Assembly (NCBI RefSeq): GCF_959029255.1
Contig: NZ_CAUFUE010000002.1
Location: 62,001 to 126,000 of the forward strand
Source: an uncultured Bacteroides sp.
Lineage (GTDB): Bacteria > Bacteroidota > Bacteroidia > Bacteroidales > Bacteroidaceae
Direction of reading: 5' to 3'
DNA length: 64,000 bases
The notes beneath the pieces are model-generated. The model did not search any database. It saw nothing but the letters and a program-made list of their open reading frames with translations, and was not told the DNA's origin. A program made the position numbers and the translations under genes. Positions 31,876 to 40,827 of the stretch are shown here, piece after piece; position 1 is the stretch's first letter; each line of letters begins with the position of its first letter.

Positions 31876-33264
31876 TTATTTTGCCAAGTCTTCAATCACC
31901 TTCATAATCTGCTGACCGATTTCTTCGGCAGCTTCCGGTGTAGCGGCTTCACTATAAACGCGGATAATCGGCTCGGTATTACTCTTGCGCAGATGAACCC
32001 ATTTATCGGGGAAGTCAATCTTAACACCGTCGATATCATTGATTTCTTCGTTCTTATAAAGTTCCTTCACTTTAGCCAGAATAGCATCTACATCAGTATC
32101 CGGGGTCAAATCCACACGGTTCTTTGCCATGAAATAAGACGGATAAGAAGCACGCAGTTCGCTTACTTTCTTTCCCTCGTGTGCCAGATGGCTCAAGAAC
32201 AAAGCGATACCCACCAACGCATCACGACCGTAATGGCTGGCAGGATAGATGACACCACCATTTCCTTCACCACCGATAACGGCGCCTACTTGCTTCATCT
32301 TGGTAGTTACATTCACTTCACCCACAGCGGAAGCGGAATATTCTTGACCATACTTACGGGTTACGTCACGCAGAGCACGCGTAGAACTCAAGTTAGAAAC
32401 CGTATTACCCGGAGTGTGTTTCAACACATAATCGGCAACGGTTACCAACGTATATTCTTCACCGTACATTTTACCGTCTTCGCAAATCATAGCCAAACGG
32501 TCTACATCCGGGTCAACCACGAAAGCAACATCCGCTTTTCCACCTTTCATGAGGTTCATAATGTCGCCCAAGTTCTTTTCCAAAGGTTCGGGATTGTGCT
32601 GGAAGTTACCGGTTGGCTCGCAATATAGCTTTTCTACATGCTGAACGCCCAGCTGTTCGAACAACTGCGGGAGGATGATACCACCTACAGAGTTTACACA
32701 GTCGATAGCAACACGGAAGTTTGCTTTCTTAATAGCTTCCACATCCACTAAATCAAGAGCTAATACGCTGTCGATATGCTTCTGATTATATGTCAGGTCC
32801 TTACGATAAGAACCAAGTTTGTCTACTTCGGCATACTCAAATTCTTCAGCTTCAGCAATGCGAAGCACTTCGTTACCTTCGGCAGCATTCAGGAATTCAC
32901 CTTTTTCATTCAGAAGTTTCAGTGCGTTCCATTGTTTCGGGTTGTGAGAAGCAGTCAGGATAATACCACCACTGGCACCCTCCATCGTTACGGCCAATTC
33001 TGTAGTCGGAGTAGATGCCAAGTCGATGTCTACTACATCCCAGCCCATACCCATCAGGGTACCTACTACTACATTCTTTACCATTTCACCCGAGATGCGC
33101 GCATCGCGGCCTACTACGATTTTGTTGTTCTTTACAGTGCATGTCTTACGGATAAGAGTAGCATACGCAGAGGTAAACTTCACAATGTCGAGCGGATTCA
33201 ATCCTTCGCCTGCACCACCACCGATAGTTCCACGGATTCCAGAGATAGATTTGATTAGAGTCAT
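31876..33264 (-). CDS. glmM: Phosphoglucosamine mutase-type phosphohexomutase
   Basis: A 462-residue alpha-D-phosphohexomutase. The phospho-Ser loop reads TASHNPKQWNALKLL (about 104-118), the metal loop DPDVDRLAMI (about 245), the sugar-binding loop GGEGNGGVIYP (about 327), and the phosphate-binding loop RKSNTEPIIRVYSE (about 430). GlmM converts glucosamine-6-phosphate to glucosamine-1-phosphate for peptidoglycan. The opening, SISGIRGTIGG, fits GlmM, but a phosphomannomutase activity cannot be excluded. It follows the DUF4827 gene by 24 bases and ends in an intrinsic terminator. Confidence 0.87.
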   Translation of the reverse strand: MTLIKSISGIRGTIGGGAGEGLNPLDIVKFTSAYATLIRKTCTVKNNKIVVGRDARISGEMVKNVVVGTLMGMGWDVVDIDLASTPTTELAVTMEGASGGIILTASHNPKQWNALKLLNEKGEFLNAAEGNEVLRIAEAEEFEYAEVDKLGSYRKDLTYNQKHIDSVLALDLVDVEAIKKANFRVAIDCVNSVGGIILPQLFEQLGVQHVEKLYCEPTGNFQHNPEPLEKNLGDIMNLMKGGKADVAFVVDPDVDRLAMICEDGKMYGEEYTLVTVADYVLKHTPGNTVSNLSSTRALRDVTRKYGQEYSASAVGEVNVTTKMKQVGAVIGGEGNGGVIYPASHYGRDALVGIALFLSHLAHEGKKVSELRASYPSYFMAKNRVDLTPDTDVDAILAKVKELYKNEEINDIDGVKIDFPDKWVHLRKSNTEPIIRVYSEAATPEAAEEIGQQIMKVIEDLAK

Positions 33265-33288
33265 AGGTTAATATTTTAAATTGTTTGG

Positions 33289-33894
33289 TTAGTTCCAGAT
33301 TTGGTATTTCTGAATATCATAATAATAAGGATAAACGTATTGCATAGCGGTCTGATGTCCCATTTTGGAAGGAACAATCAATCTTACATGTGCCCTGTCG
33401 CGAACATACTCCAACGGTACAAGCCAACCGGCAGGAACAGCTGTGGAGGAATAAAAAGTCATCATATATCCTTGCAAAAAAGTACCCGCAATGGAAGATG
33501 AAGTAACTTTATAAAGGAACTCGTCTACTATATCAACAGCGTTTAAATTAGACAACGTTGTGTCTTTATCAAGAATACTATATTCCACAAAACGCACTAA
33601 TATCTGGTCGTTACTCTTTATAGTATCATTTTTATCTTTAGAACCAGGATCTACAATCTGCATATACACACCGCTGACCAACTGTACAAACTCATTATTT
33701 TCAACATTGGTAGTAGAGTCTTGCGCAAAGAACTCGGACTGTGAAATAACCTTTATATTATTTTTCTTAATAAAGTCTTCGATGCCTTTTTTTTCATCTT
33801 CCAGCATCTCGGCGTATGTCTTTGTATTATCGCAGGCTTGAAAGCCAAAACTAAGTGCCAATAAAGACAAAAAGAATAAAGTAAGTTTCTTCAT
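33289..33894 (-). CDS. DUF4827 lipoprotein
   Basis: A 201-residue lipoprotein with lipidation Cys21 in FGFQAC. The mature part starts with a helix (TYAEMLEDEKKGIEDFIKKN) then the fold resembling FKBP-type proteins without a clear active site, ending in YPYYYDIQKYQIW. This matches DUF4827, a Bacteroidales family often next to glmM, as here. Function is unknown; the FKBP-like appearance suggests envelope protein folding or binding. Confidence 0.83.
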   Translation of the reverse strand: MKKLTLFFLSLLALSFGFQACDNTKTYAEMLEDEKKGIEDFIKKNNIKVISQSEFFAQDSTTNVENNEFVQLVSGVYMQIVDPGSKDKNDTIKSNDQILVRFVEYSILDKDTTLSNLNAVDIVDEFLYKVTSSSIAGTFLQGYMMTFYSSTAVPAGWLVPLEYVRDRAHVRLIVPSKMGHQTAMQYVYPYYYDIQKYQIWN

Positions 33895-33917
33895 TTCTGC
33901 TATTTAGTAATTTCGTA

Positions 33918-33925
33918 CAAAAGTA
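33918..33925 (-). promoter_or_regulatory. -7 promoter box for DUF4827-glmM
   Basis: The minus strand reads TACTTTTG, matching TAnnTTTG, 24 bases before the ATG at 33894. Confidence 0.65.
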
Positions 33926-33997
33926 TCTGATTTTCTTGTAAGTTAAAAGTCGTGGATAGAAAGTTCGTATCTTTTAACCTTTACGGCTAAACTTTTT

Positions 33998-35035
33998 TTA
34001 TCCTTTCGCATTAAGCAACGGCTTAAACTTTTCTAAAGCTTGTTCCAAGACTTTTTTCGCTTCTTCCATTGTTCCGAAAAACTCGCCGCCGGAGGCATTC
34101 AGGTGTCCACCACCATTAAAGAACTCCGCAGCCAACTTATTGCAAGGGAACTTACCTACAGAGCGCAAAGAAACTTTTATCATCGGCTTCTCGGTATCTT
34201 CACGCAGGAAGCAGGAGAAGATGACATTCTTGATGCTCAAAGGTATGTTTACAAAACCCTCGCTGTCACCACGGATATAGTCGAACCGGCTTTGCTCTTT
34301 TTTTGTAAGAGATATCATTGCCGCACGATAGTCAGGATATACCGTCATCTGCGACAACACATATCCCATCAGTCGCAAACGGCTTTCCGAATAGGTATTA
34401 TAGACTTTCCGGTAAATCTCATCCTTATCGATGCCTTTGGAAAGCAACTCACTGATTATGAAATAGATTTCACGGTTATTGGAATTATAAGTAAAGCCAC
34501 CGGTGTCGGTCATCATACCCGTATAAATACATTCGGCTCCTTCTTTTGTGATATCGCTGAAATATCCCATCCGGCATATCAGGCGGAAAACAAGTTCGGA
34601 TGTGGAAGATATCTCAGGATGAGAAATGATAATTCTGCTGAAGTCTTCCGGATTTAAATGATGGTCTACCAATATCTTCCTTGCAGGAGAAGCAAGCACG
34701 GCGTCTGCCATGGCATCGATACGATGTATCGCGTTGAAATCGAGACAGCAGATGACATCGGCTTCCGCAATCAGTTTATCTGCAAATTCTTTATAATGGT
34801 CGTAGAGAAGGATATCCTTACTTCCGGGCATCCACTTCAAGAAATCGGGAAAAGCATTGGGGACGATAACATTCACATCCTTATCTTGTGTATTCAGAAA
34901 GTGCCATAAACCCAAGGAGGAACCTATCGCATCACCGTCGGGAGCGACATGTGATACAATGACTATTTTCTCTGCACGTTCCATCCATTTGGCGAAATGG
35001 TCTATCTTTGATTGTTCTATTACTTTAGTTAACAT
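33998..35035 (-). CDS. DHH/DHHA1 phosphoesterase, NrnA type
   Basis: A 345-residue cytoplasmic enzyme with the DHH family metal motifs: VSHVAPDGDAIGSSLG (near 29), CLDFNA, the signature DHHLN (near 123, LVDHHLNPE), and a DTGGF motif in MTDTGGFTYNS. The DHHA1 part ends with the RNA-binding GGGHLNASGGEF. This is the bifunctional oligoribonuclease and 3'-phosphoadenosine-phosphate phosphatase layout (NrnA), which degrades very short RNA or cyclic-dinucleotide products. comEC lies directly upstream on the same strand, 147 bases away. Confidence 0.88.
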   Translation of the reverse strand: MLTKVIEQSKIDHFAKWMERAEKIVIVSHVAPDGDAIGSSLGLWHFLNTQDKDVNVIVPNAFPDFLKWMPGSKDILLYDHYKEFADKLIAEADVICCLDFNAIHRIDAMADAVLASPARKILVDHHLNPEDFSRIIISHPEISSTSELVFRLICRMGYFSDITKEGAECIYTGMMTDTGGFTYNSNNREIYFIISELLSKGIDKDEIYRKVYNTYSESRLRLMGYVLSQMTVYPDYRAAMISLTKKEQSRFDYIRGDSEGFVNIPLSIKNVIFSCFLREDTEKPMIKVSLRSVGKFPCNKLAAEFFNGGGHLNASGGEFFGTMEEAKKVLEQALEKFKPLLNAKG

Positions 35036-35182
35036 ATAATTGATTTACGATTTATTCCCTACGGTCATGACACATCTTTTATCTTTAACACATAGGTACG
35101 TTAACGATTTACGATTAGACGATTGGTATCGCTCCGTCCATCCATAACAATTGAGCAGACAAAAGTACAAAAAGTTTGTGAT

Positions 35183-37270
35183 TTATAATAATATACGGAT
35201 AGAACCTTTTTTCGAAAGAGAAAGATAGGGAATGCCCAAACGGATACAATCGTTAATAATTTTGTCTTGGTAAAAATCAGAAAGAGAAGAATCAAGAACT
35301 ACGGTTCTCACTGTAAACAAGGAAGTTAATTCCTTTATATCACCTTTATATCCTTTTGATACATAGAGGTAATCAATAGATATCGGCACATCTACCTGTT
35401 TGCTCCGCCAGCGGCCATCCGCTAATAAACAGATATGCTTACCACCATAAGAGACAATCTGATTATGAACAGAAATCTCCGGAATGGAGAAGTCTCCGGT
35501 TACCAACACCGGTTGTTCCAAACGCAAATGGTTCCAATGAGGAGAGAGGGCACGTTGCAAGCGCGTAATATTGGGCAGACTATCTGCACATACCAACCAG
35601 GAGTTTGTGTTATCTGCCAAACAATGTACCGCCGGACATCCGCGAACATTATAAAACTCAAGGCTTCGCCGGGGAACGTATGACAGCAATGTAAATGTAT
35701 GATAGGAGACGCCCAACATCAGGGCAAATAAAGCAATGTACGCATTGGTGACCGTACGACGGGTAAGGGCGCGATATCCAAGCATGAAACATAGATAGAA
35801 AAGCAATACTCCCCATACATCAATCCATATATTATCAACAGAAGCAAAAGGAAGTTGTTCTATCCAATGAAGCACAGCGTTCTGAACACGTATCATTGTA
35901 TCCAAAACCATTGCCACTCCCTGCTGCACGAAAGGAAAAGGCATAAGGACAAAAAGAAGCACCGCAGTATACATAATAAACGTGACCATCGGAATGACCC
36001 ATAGATTCGTCAATAAAAAATGAGTGGAGAAACGGGAGAAATAGAGCATAACCAAAGGTGCCGTACCTATCTGGGCAGTAATTGACACCGTCACCAATCC
36101 CCACATTTTTCTTAGGAAGGGGTTCTTTATGGTCCATAAACGATAGATTTCAGGTTGAAAAAGCAGAATGGCTGTAACAGCCGTAAAGGAAAGCTGAAAA
36201 CCAACATCAAACAACCAAACCGGATTTACCAATAACATCAGAAATGCAGCTACAGCCAATGTATTCATCGTCAAGGGTTTCTCCATTTGCAGGTTAGAAA
36301 GAGCTAAAAGCGAGCACATTATCACAGAACGAACCACAGAAGAAGACAAACCCGTGAAAAAGGCAAAGCTCCATAAAAGAAGAATTATCACTAAAAGCAG
36401 AAAAGGTTTTAGATAATTCCATCTTCGCCACAATGGCGACAGGATAAAGAGAAACAACACATACAGAAATCCGACATGCAGTCCTGAAAGCGCCAACACA
36501 TGACTGGCACCGGTAACTGAATACGTTTCTACAATATCTTCACCCAGTTCATCTTTGTCGCCAACGGTAAGCGCAGAAAGGATAGCCAGTTCGTCCCCCC
36601 TAAACCCTAAACTTCGATAAAGGGAAATCACCTTTTTCCTATAATCCAAAGCTATCTGCCTGAAAGAGCGGGACTCATCATAACCTATTATCTTCCAATG
36701 ACCTGCAGGAACATAGGCAGTTCCACTGACTCCTTTACACATCAGATAACGGGCATAATCAAATTCGTCAGGATTTCCATTATTAACAGGAGGATTCAGG
36801 CGGGCATGTATCAGTACTTCATCCCCTCTGCGCAGAGTATATGCAGCAGTATCTTTCGGAAAGTAGAGCAGAAAAACATTCTTTGCGGTCGCATGGAGGA
36901 ATGTGTCCTTTTGAACTTCCCCACCTAAGACGCTATGAAATAAAATGCTACGTTCTTTAATTTCCGGTTCTTCATCAAGAGTAACCCGATAAACCGAAGT
37001 TTCGTTTGAAAAGGCGTATTCCGTATTCTCCAATTGCCGAGTGACCAAAGCAATCCCTAAACAAAACAGAAAAAAGAAAACCGTCCCTCCATACAGTCTA
37101 CGGAATGAATAACGATAGGAAATGAACAAAATTCCCACCAAACATAACAAACCGGCCATCCACACACCAACAGAATGTACACAAGGAAACGCTTCCCCAT
37201 ATACTATTCCACCAGCCAACGGCATCAAAAGTCGAAGGTAAGGATGCCGTTGTAAACCGTTTATTATCAA
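35183..37270 (-). CDS. ComEC/Rec2-family DNA-uptake channel protein
   Basis: A 695-residue membrane protein: several N-terminal helices, a DUF4131 soluble part with an OB-like segment (about 110-210), the competence core (about 225-500) with the conserved ALTVGDKDELGEDIVETYSV and THVLALSGLHVGFL-like SHVLALSGLHVG, and a C-terminal metallo-beta-lactamase-like remnant (about 520-695). The last part lacks the HxHxDH motif, so the nuclease-like domain is likely inactive or very short, as in many Bacteroidetes. The family forms the inner-membrane channel for single-stranded DNA. It lies 9 bases after rpe. Confidence 0.85.
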   Translation of the reverse strand: MIINGLQRHPYLRLLMPLAGGIVYGEAFPCVHSVGVWMAGLLCLVGILFISYRYSFRRLYGGTVFFFLFCLGIALVTRQLENTEYAFSNETSVYRVTLDEEPEIKERSILFHSVLGGEVQKDTFLHATAKNVFLLYFPKDTAAYTLRRGDEVLIHARLNPPVNNGNPDEFDYARYLMCKGVSGTAYVPAGHWKIIGYDESRSFRQIALDYRKKVISLYRSLGFRGDELAILSALTVGDKDELGEDIVETYSVTGASHVLALSGLHVGFLYVLFLFILSPLWRRWNYLKPFLLLVIILLLWSFAFFTGLSSSVVRSVIMCSLLALSNLQMEKPLTMNTLAVAAFLMLLVNPVWLFDVGFQLSFTAVTAILLFQPEIYRLWTIKNPFLRKMWGLVTVSITAQIGTAPLVMLYFSRFSTHFLLTNLWVIPMVTFIMYTAVLLFVLMPFPFVQQGVAMVLDTMIRVQNAVLHWIEQLPFASVDNIWIDVWGVLLFYLCFMLGYRALTRRTVTNAYIALFALMLGVSYHTFTLLSYVPRRSLEFYNVRGCPAVHCLADNTNSWLVCADSLPNITRLQRALSPHWNHLRLEQPVLVTGDFSIPEISVHNQIVSYGGKHICLLADGRWRSKQVDVPISIDYLYVSKGYKGDIKELTSLFTVRTVVLDSSLSDFYQDKIINDCIRLGIPYLSLSKKGSIRILL

Positions 37271-37279
37271 TAAAAGTTT

Positions 37280-37930
37280 TTATAGATTCTTCAAAGCACG
37301 AATAGCCTCTTCCGGGTCACGGGCAGAGAATATAGCATTACCGGCAACCAGCGCATCGGCTCCGGCCTCTACCAAGCGCGCGCCTGTTTCCAGATTGACG
37401 CCTCCGTCTACCTCTATCAAAGCCTGCGAACCGGTTACTGTAATCAATTCGCGCAGCTCACGTACTTTCTCAACGGTGTGTTCTATGAATTTCTGGCCGC
37501 CAAAGCCCGGGTTGACTCCCATCAGCAGCACCATGTACACATCATTAATGATATCTTTCAGCATTGCCACAGGTGTTGCCGGATTTATCGTAACCGCCGG
37601 CTGCATTCCAGCTTCGCGTATCTGCTGTATCACACGGTGCAAATGTGGGCAAGCTTCATAGTGCACATTCATGATATGTGCGCCCAGCGCCTTTACTTCC
37701 GGTATAAACTTTTCAGGCTGCACAATCATCAGATGTACATCCAAAGGCTTTTCCGAAAGCTTTGCCACATATTTCAATACGGGAAAACCGAAAGAGATAT
37801 TCGGCACAAAAACACCATCCATAATATCAATGTGCACCCAGTCAGCTTCACTGCTGTTAATCATTTCAATGTCATTTGCCAGATATGCGAAATTGGCAGA
37901 AAGGATAGAAGGCGATATAATAGGTTTCAT
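37280..37930 (-). CDS. rpe: Ribulose-phosphate 3-epimerase
   Basis: From ATG 37930 the product has 216 residues and starts MKPIISPSILSANFAYL. It shows the family's metal and catalytic motifs: HIDIMDGVFVPNISFG, HLMI, HYEA, and the phosphate-binding end VDGGVN with GADALVAGNAIF. It interconverts ribulose-5-phosphate and xylulose-5-phosphate. The shorter start is used because a -7 box lies at 37969-37976, inside the longer frame. Confidence 0.93.
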   Translation of the reverse strand: MKPIISPSILSANFAYLANDIEMINSSEADWVHIDIMDGVFVPNISFGFPVLKYVAKLSEKPLDVHLMIVQPEKFIPEVKALGAHIMNVHYEACPHLHRVIQQIREAGMQPAVTINPATPVAMLKDIINDVYMVLLMGVNPGFGGQKFIEHTVEKVRELRELITVTGSQALIEVDGGVNLETGARLVEAGADALVAGNAIFSARDPEEAIRALKNL

Positions 37931-37968
37931 AACAGTTATATTGTAAAGGTTATATTTCTTATAACGCA

Positions 37969-37976
37969 CAAATGTA
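37969..37976 (-). promoter_or_regulatory. -7 promoter box for rpe-comEC
   Basis: The minus strand reads TACATTTG, matching TAnnTTTG, 39 bases before the ATG at 37930. Confidence 0.6.
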
Positions 37977-38026
37977 TACAAAAGATTTCAATCAGCCTAA
38001 TATTCTAACCATTGAGATGAACCGTC

Positions 38027-38791
38027 TCAACGTTCACCCGAGAACCATGCCTTAAACTCCCCTACCCTTGCCTTACTGACTACAATCTTTTCAGGAGCGG
38101 CAATGTGCAGATTGATTGCCAGACGGTTGTTAAACCACAAATCAACATCTTTCACCGACTCTCTGGATATCAGGTATTGGCGGTTGGCACGAAAGAAAAG
38201 TGCAGGGTTCAGGCAATCCGTGAGTTCATCTAAGGTTTGGGTAAGCACATGGCATCTACCCGCTTTAGTCATAGCCTTCACAATTCCATCCGCTATGTAA
38301 AAGTAAGAAATCATATCCACAGACAGAGGTAAAAGTTTATCTCCTTTTGCAGGTACCAGAAAATGGGTTTTATAACTTTCTTCCCGTTTCAAGGCATGTA
38401 TCAGTTTCAAGAAATCCGGCTCATCGGTGCGTGCTCCATGCAGGCACTTCAACTTTGCAAGTGCCGCCCGTACATCTTCTTCACCAATAGGTTTCAGCAG
38501 ATAATCTATACTATTCACTTTAAATGCTCGAAGCGCATACTCATCGTATGCAGTTGTGAAAATAACGGGGCATGTAATGTCCGTATGTTCAAAGATTTCA
38601 AAAGCCGAGCCGTCTGCCAGATGAATATCCATAAACACCAGTTCGGGCATGGCATGGGTTGTGAACCAGTCTATGGCATCCGCAACGCTGTCCAGCGTAT
38701 CTATCACTTCCATGTCGGGAGCCACCTCTTCCAAGACTGCCGTCAGATTGCGAACAGCGGCTTTTTCATCTTCTACAATTAAAGCTTTCAT
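38027..38791 (-). CDS. LytTR-family response regulator of the efflux operon
   Basis: A 254-residue regulator from ATG 38791 (MKALIVEDEKAAV). The receiver domain has acidic pocket residues Glu7-Asp8 and phospho-acceptor Asp55 (LVFMDIHLAD), and Lys in IDYLLKPIGEED. The LytTR domain spans about 150-254 (FLVPAKGDKLLPLSVDMISY ... FFRANRQYLISRESVKDVDL). It starts 15 bases after the histidine kinase gene and closes the efflux operon. It probably controls genes answering the kinase, perhaps the efflux operon itself. Confidence 0.9.
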   Translation of the reverse strand: MKALIVEDEKAAVRNLTAVLEEVAPDMEVIDTLDSVADAIDWFTTHAMPELVFMDIHLADGSAFEIFEHTDITCPVIFTTAYDEYALRAFKVNSIDYLLKPIGEEDVRAALAKLKCLHGARTDEPDFLKLIHALKREESYKTHFLVPAKGDKLLPLSVDMISYFYIADGIVKAMTKAGRCHVLTQTLDELTDCLNPALFFRANRQYLISRESVKDVDLWFNNRLAINLHIAAPEKIVVSKARVGEFKAWFSGER

Positions 38792-38805
38792 AAGACCGAA
38801 TGAGT

Positions 38806-39897
38806 TTATGGTTTTATAAGTGGGATACAAACGCTGAATTTGTCATTAACCTCCGCTATCTGTATTTCCTTGCCAAACAGCAACTCGTAACGCTTGGAAA
38901 GGTTGGCCAGGCCGATTCCTGTTCCCGAAGGAGCCGTCCGGCGAGGTTGCAAATCATTATCGATACAAAGAAAAGCATCGCCTTCTTTCTCTGATATATT
39001 TACCGTCCTGATATCAATCGTAAGAGGTTTCCGGTTACTGATTTCATTATGCTTTATGGCATTTTCCACCAATGTCTGAACTGAAAGCGGGGGCAAGCGA
39101 TACTCCATTAAGCGCTCATCCACCTCCATGTTGAAGTGCAGGTTGTCTTCATATCGCATCTTCATCAGAAAGATATAAGCATCCACAAAATCAACTTCCT
39201 CCCTAAGTGCAACAGTATGGGTATCGTTTTCTTGAAGCGTGTACCTCAACACACGCGAAAGCTCGCGGATATAATCTTGCGCTTTCTCCGGGCTCTCACG
39301 CACCAATGATTGAAGCGTGTTCAGCGAATTGAACAGCATGTGCGGATTCAACTGATTTTTCAATGCCTGATATTGATTCTGAATGTTCTCCGCAACCAGT
39401 TTTCCATTCTGCAACAATACCTCCTGCCGTCCACGTATCAGATAACTGATATAACAGGTACCCGTTACAATCAGACTGATAATGAAATCGCGCACGGGGT
39501 GGAGATAATGATGCACCATAGCATCAATGGCGGGGATATTAAAATTGCGGTGCATATACACGAACAACTCTCCAAGCAGCCTGCTCAGCAGCCATATCAG
39601 AATAAAAGACAACACCACCTTCCACCACGAAATACGCACCACCGGACTGTTAAACCCGAACAAAAACGTATTGACGGCAAAAAGCACCAAGAGTGAAAGA
39701 AACGTATACCCCACTTCAAAAAGCACATCCACCGCCGACATTCCGGGAAACAGGGTTTGCTGCTCCACAGTATCCGTCAGTGATACAAGTTCGGGGAAAT
39801 GTATCAGAAAACTGACCACCAGTGACACTAGCACAGTCAACTGGATATACTTCTTATTTATCACTATCATTCTTACTTTCATTCCATTCCTCCGCAA
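38806..39897 (-). CDS. LytS/YehU-type sensor histidine kinase of the efflux operon
   Basis: A 363-residue kinase with four membrane helices in the first 150 residues (with TVLVSLVVSFLIHF and WKVVLSFILIWLLSRLLG), no large outer sensor domain, then the His_kinase domain with the phospho-acceptor His in QLNPHMLFNSLNTLQ and ATP-binding motifs VENAIKHN and GTGIGLANLSKRYE. The small membrane-only sensor suggests detection of a membrane state or contact with a partner. ATG 39882 is a second possible start. It lies between the RND adaptor and the regulator genes, on the same strand. Confidence 0.88.
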   Translation of the reverse strand: MRRNGMKVRMIVINKKYIQLTVLVSLVVSFLIHFPELVSLTDTVEQQTLFPGMSAVDVLFEVGYTFLSLLVLFAVNTFLFGFNSPVVRISWWKVVLSFILIWLLSRLLGELFVYMHRNFNIPAIDAMVHHYLHPVRDFIISLIVTGTCYISYLIRGRQEVLLQNGKLVAENIQNQYQALKNQLNPHMLFNSLNTLQSLVRESPEKAQDYIRELSRVLRYTLQENDTHTVALREEVDFVDAYIFLMKMRYEDNLHFNMEVDERLMEYRLPPLSVQTLVENAIKHNEISNRKPLTIDIRTVNISEKEGDAFLCIDNDLQPRRTAPSGTGIGLANLSKRYELLFGKEIQIAEVNDKFSVCIPLIKP

Positions 39898-39913
39898 AGA
39901 TAATCATTCTGCC

Positions 39914-40813
39914 CTATTCTTTTTCCATTCTTGCCGACACATACATGCCGGGACGGAACAAGGGACTTGCATCCAGCACTTTAGCATAAAGTTCAATGGA
40001 ACGGTTGGAGTCATCCACCTGCTGGCCGATAGAAACCAAAGTAGCATGGAAAGTTGTCTTTCCCAATCCGTTTACGCGGAATTGCACCCGACTTCCTACT
40101 TTCATGCCCGCCAAATCTTTTTCATAAGCAGTGAGGCGTACCATTGTCTGACTTTTATCTATGAGGTCGCACAAAGGCTCTCCCACATTGAGATACTTGC
40201 CTAAGTTGGCTTGCACATTACTGATATAGCCATTGATAGGCGCCTTCACCTCTATATAAGGACGGATGCCGGACGACGACAATGTTTCGGGATTTACACC
40301 CAACAGGCGAAGTTGTACTGCCGATGCTTGCAGACGGCTCTTCATGGAAAGATAGTCGGCTTTGCTCTGTTGAAACTTTTTCTGCGAAGCTACGGCTTCA
40401 CGAGATAATGTTTGTTGCCGTTGATATTCGGCTTCCAAATATTCCAATTGTGCGTAGCTATCCAAATAGGCCTGTTGCAAATCTATGAAATCCGGATTTT
40501 CCAGAGTACCTAGCACGGTACCTTTGTTGACATAAGTCCCCGGTAATAAAGAAAGATTTTTCACAATACCGCCCATGCTGAGCGTAACGGTAGCAAAGTT
40601 ATTAGGCGGTGTTACCAATGTCCCGTTGAAAGATGCCGGATTGGCAATAGCCGTAGCGGAAGTTACGCCATCCACTTGCATCGTATCAGCCGTTTCGACC
40701 ATTACAGGTGCCGTTTCTGCGGGTTGCGCATCCCGGGCGGGTTCCGCTTGTTTATTCGATGAGTCACAGGATGCCAGCAGCAATACCGCAACAGAGAAAA
40801 TTATCTTTTTCAT
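39914..40813 (-). CDS. RND efflux periplasmic adaptor lipoprotein
   Basis: A 299-residue adaptor (membrane-fusion protein) with lipidation Cys16 in VLLLASC. A barrel-sandwich lipoyl-like half motif (SMGGIVKNLSLLPGTYVNKG, about 80) is followed by a helical hairpin (about 110-170: LQQAYLDSYAQLEYLEAEYQ), the second half motif (EVKAPINGYISNVQANLGKY) and a beta-barrel domain. This CusB/CzcB design links the inner-membrane pump to the outer-membrane channel. It is shorter than most CusB proteins and has no His/Met-rich metal-binding extension, so the metal cannot be told. Stands 14 bases after the pump gene. Confidence 0.88.
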   Translation of the reverse strand: MKKIIFSVAVLLLASCDSSNKQAEPARDAQPAETAPVMVETADTMQVDGVTSATAIANPASFNGTLVTPPNNFATVTLSMGGIVKNLSLLPGTYVNKGTVLGTLENPDFIDLQQAYLDSYAQLEYLEAEYQRQQTLSREAVASQKKFQQSKADYLSMKSRLQASAVQLRLLGVNPETLSSSGIRPYIEVKAPINGYISNVQANLGKYLNVGEPLCDLIDKSQTMVRLTAYEKDLAGMKVGSRVQFRVNGLGKTTFHATLVSIGQQVDDSNRSIELYAKVLDASPLFRPGMYVSARMEKE

Positions 40814-40827
40814 ATTCTATGTAGATG

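Noticed and set aside
35183..37270. Active nuclease domain at the end of the ComEC-like protein
   Set aside because: No HxHxDH metal motif is found in the C-terminal 180 residues, so I did not claim nuclease activity.
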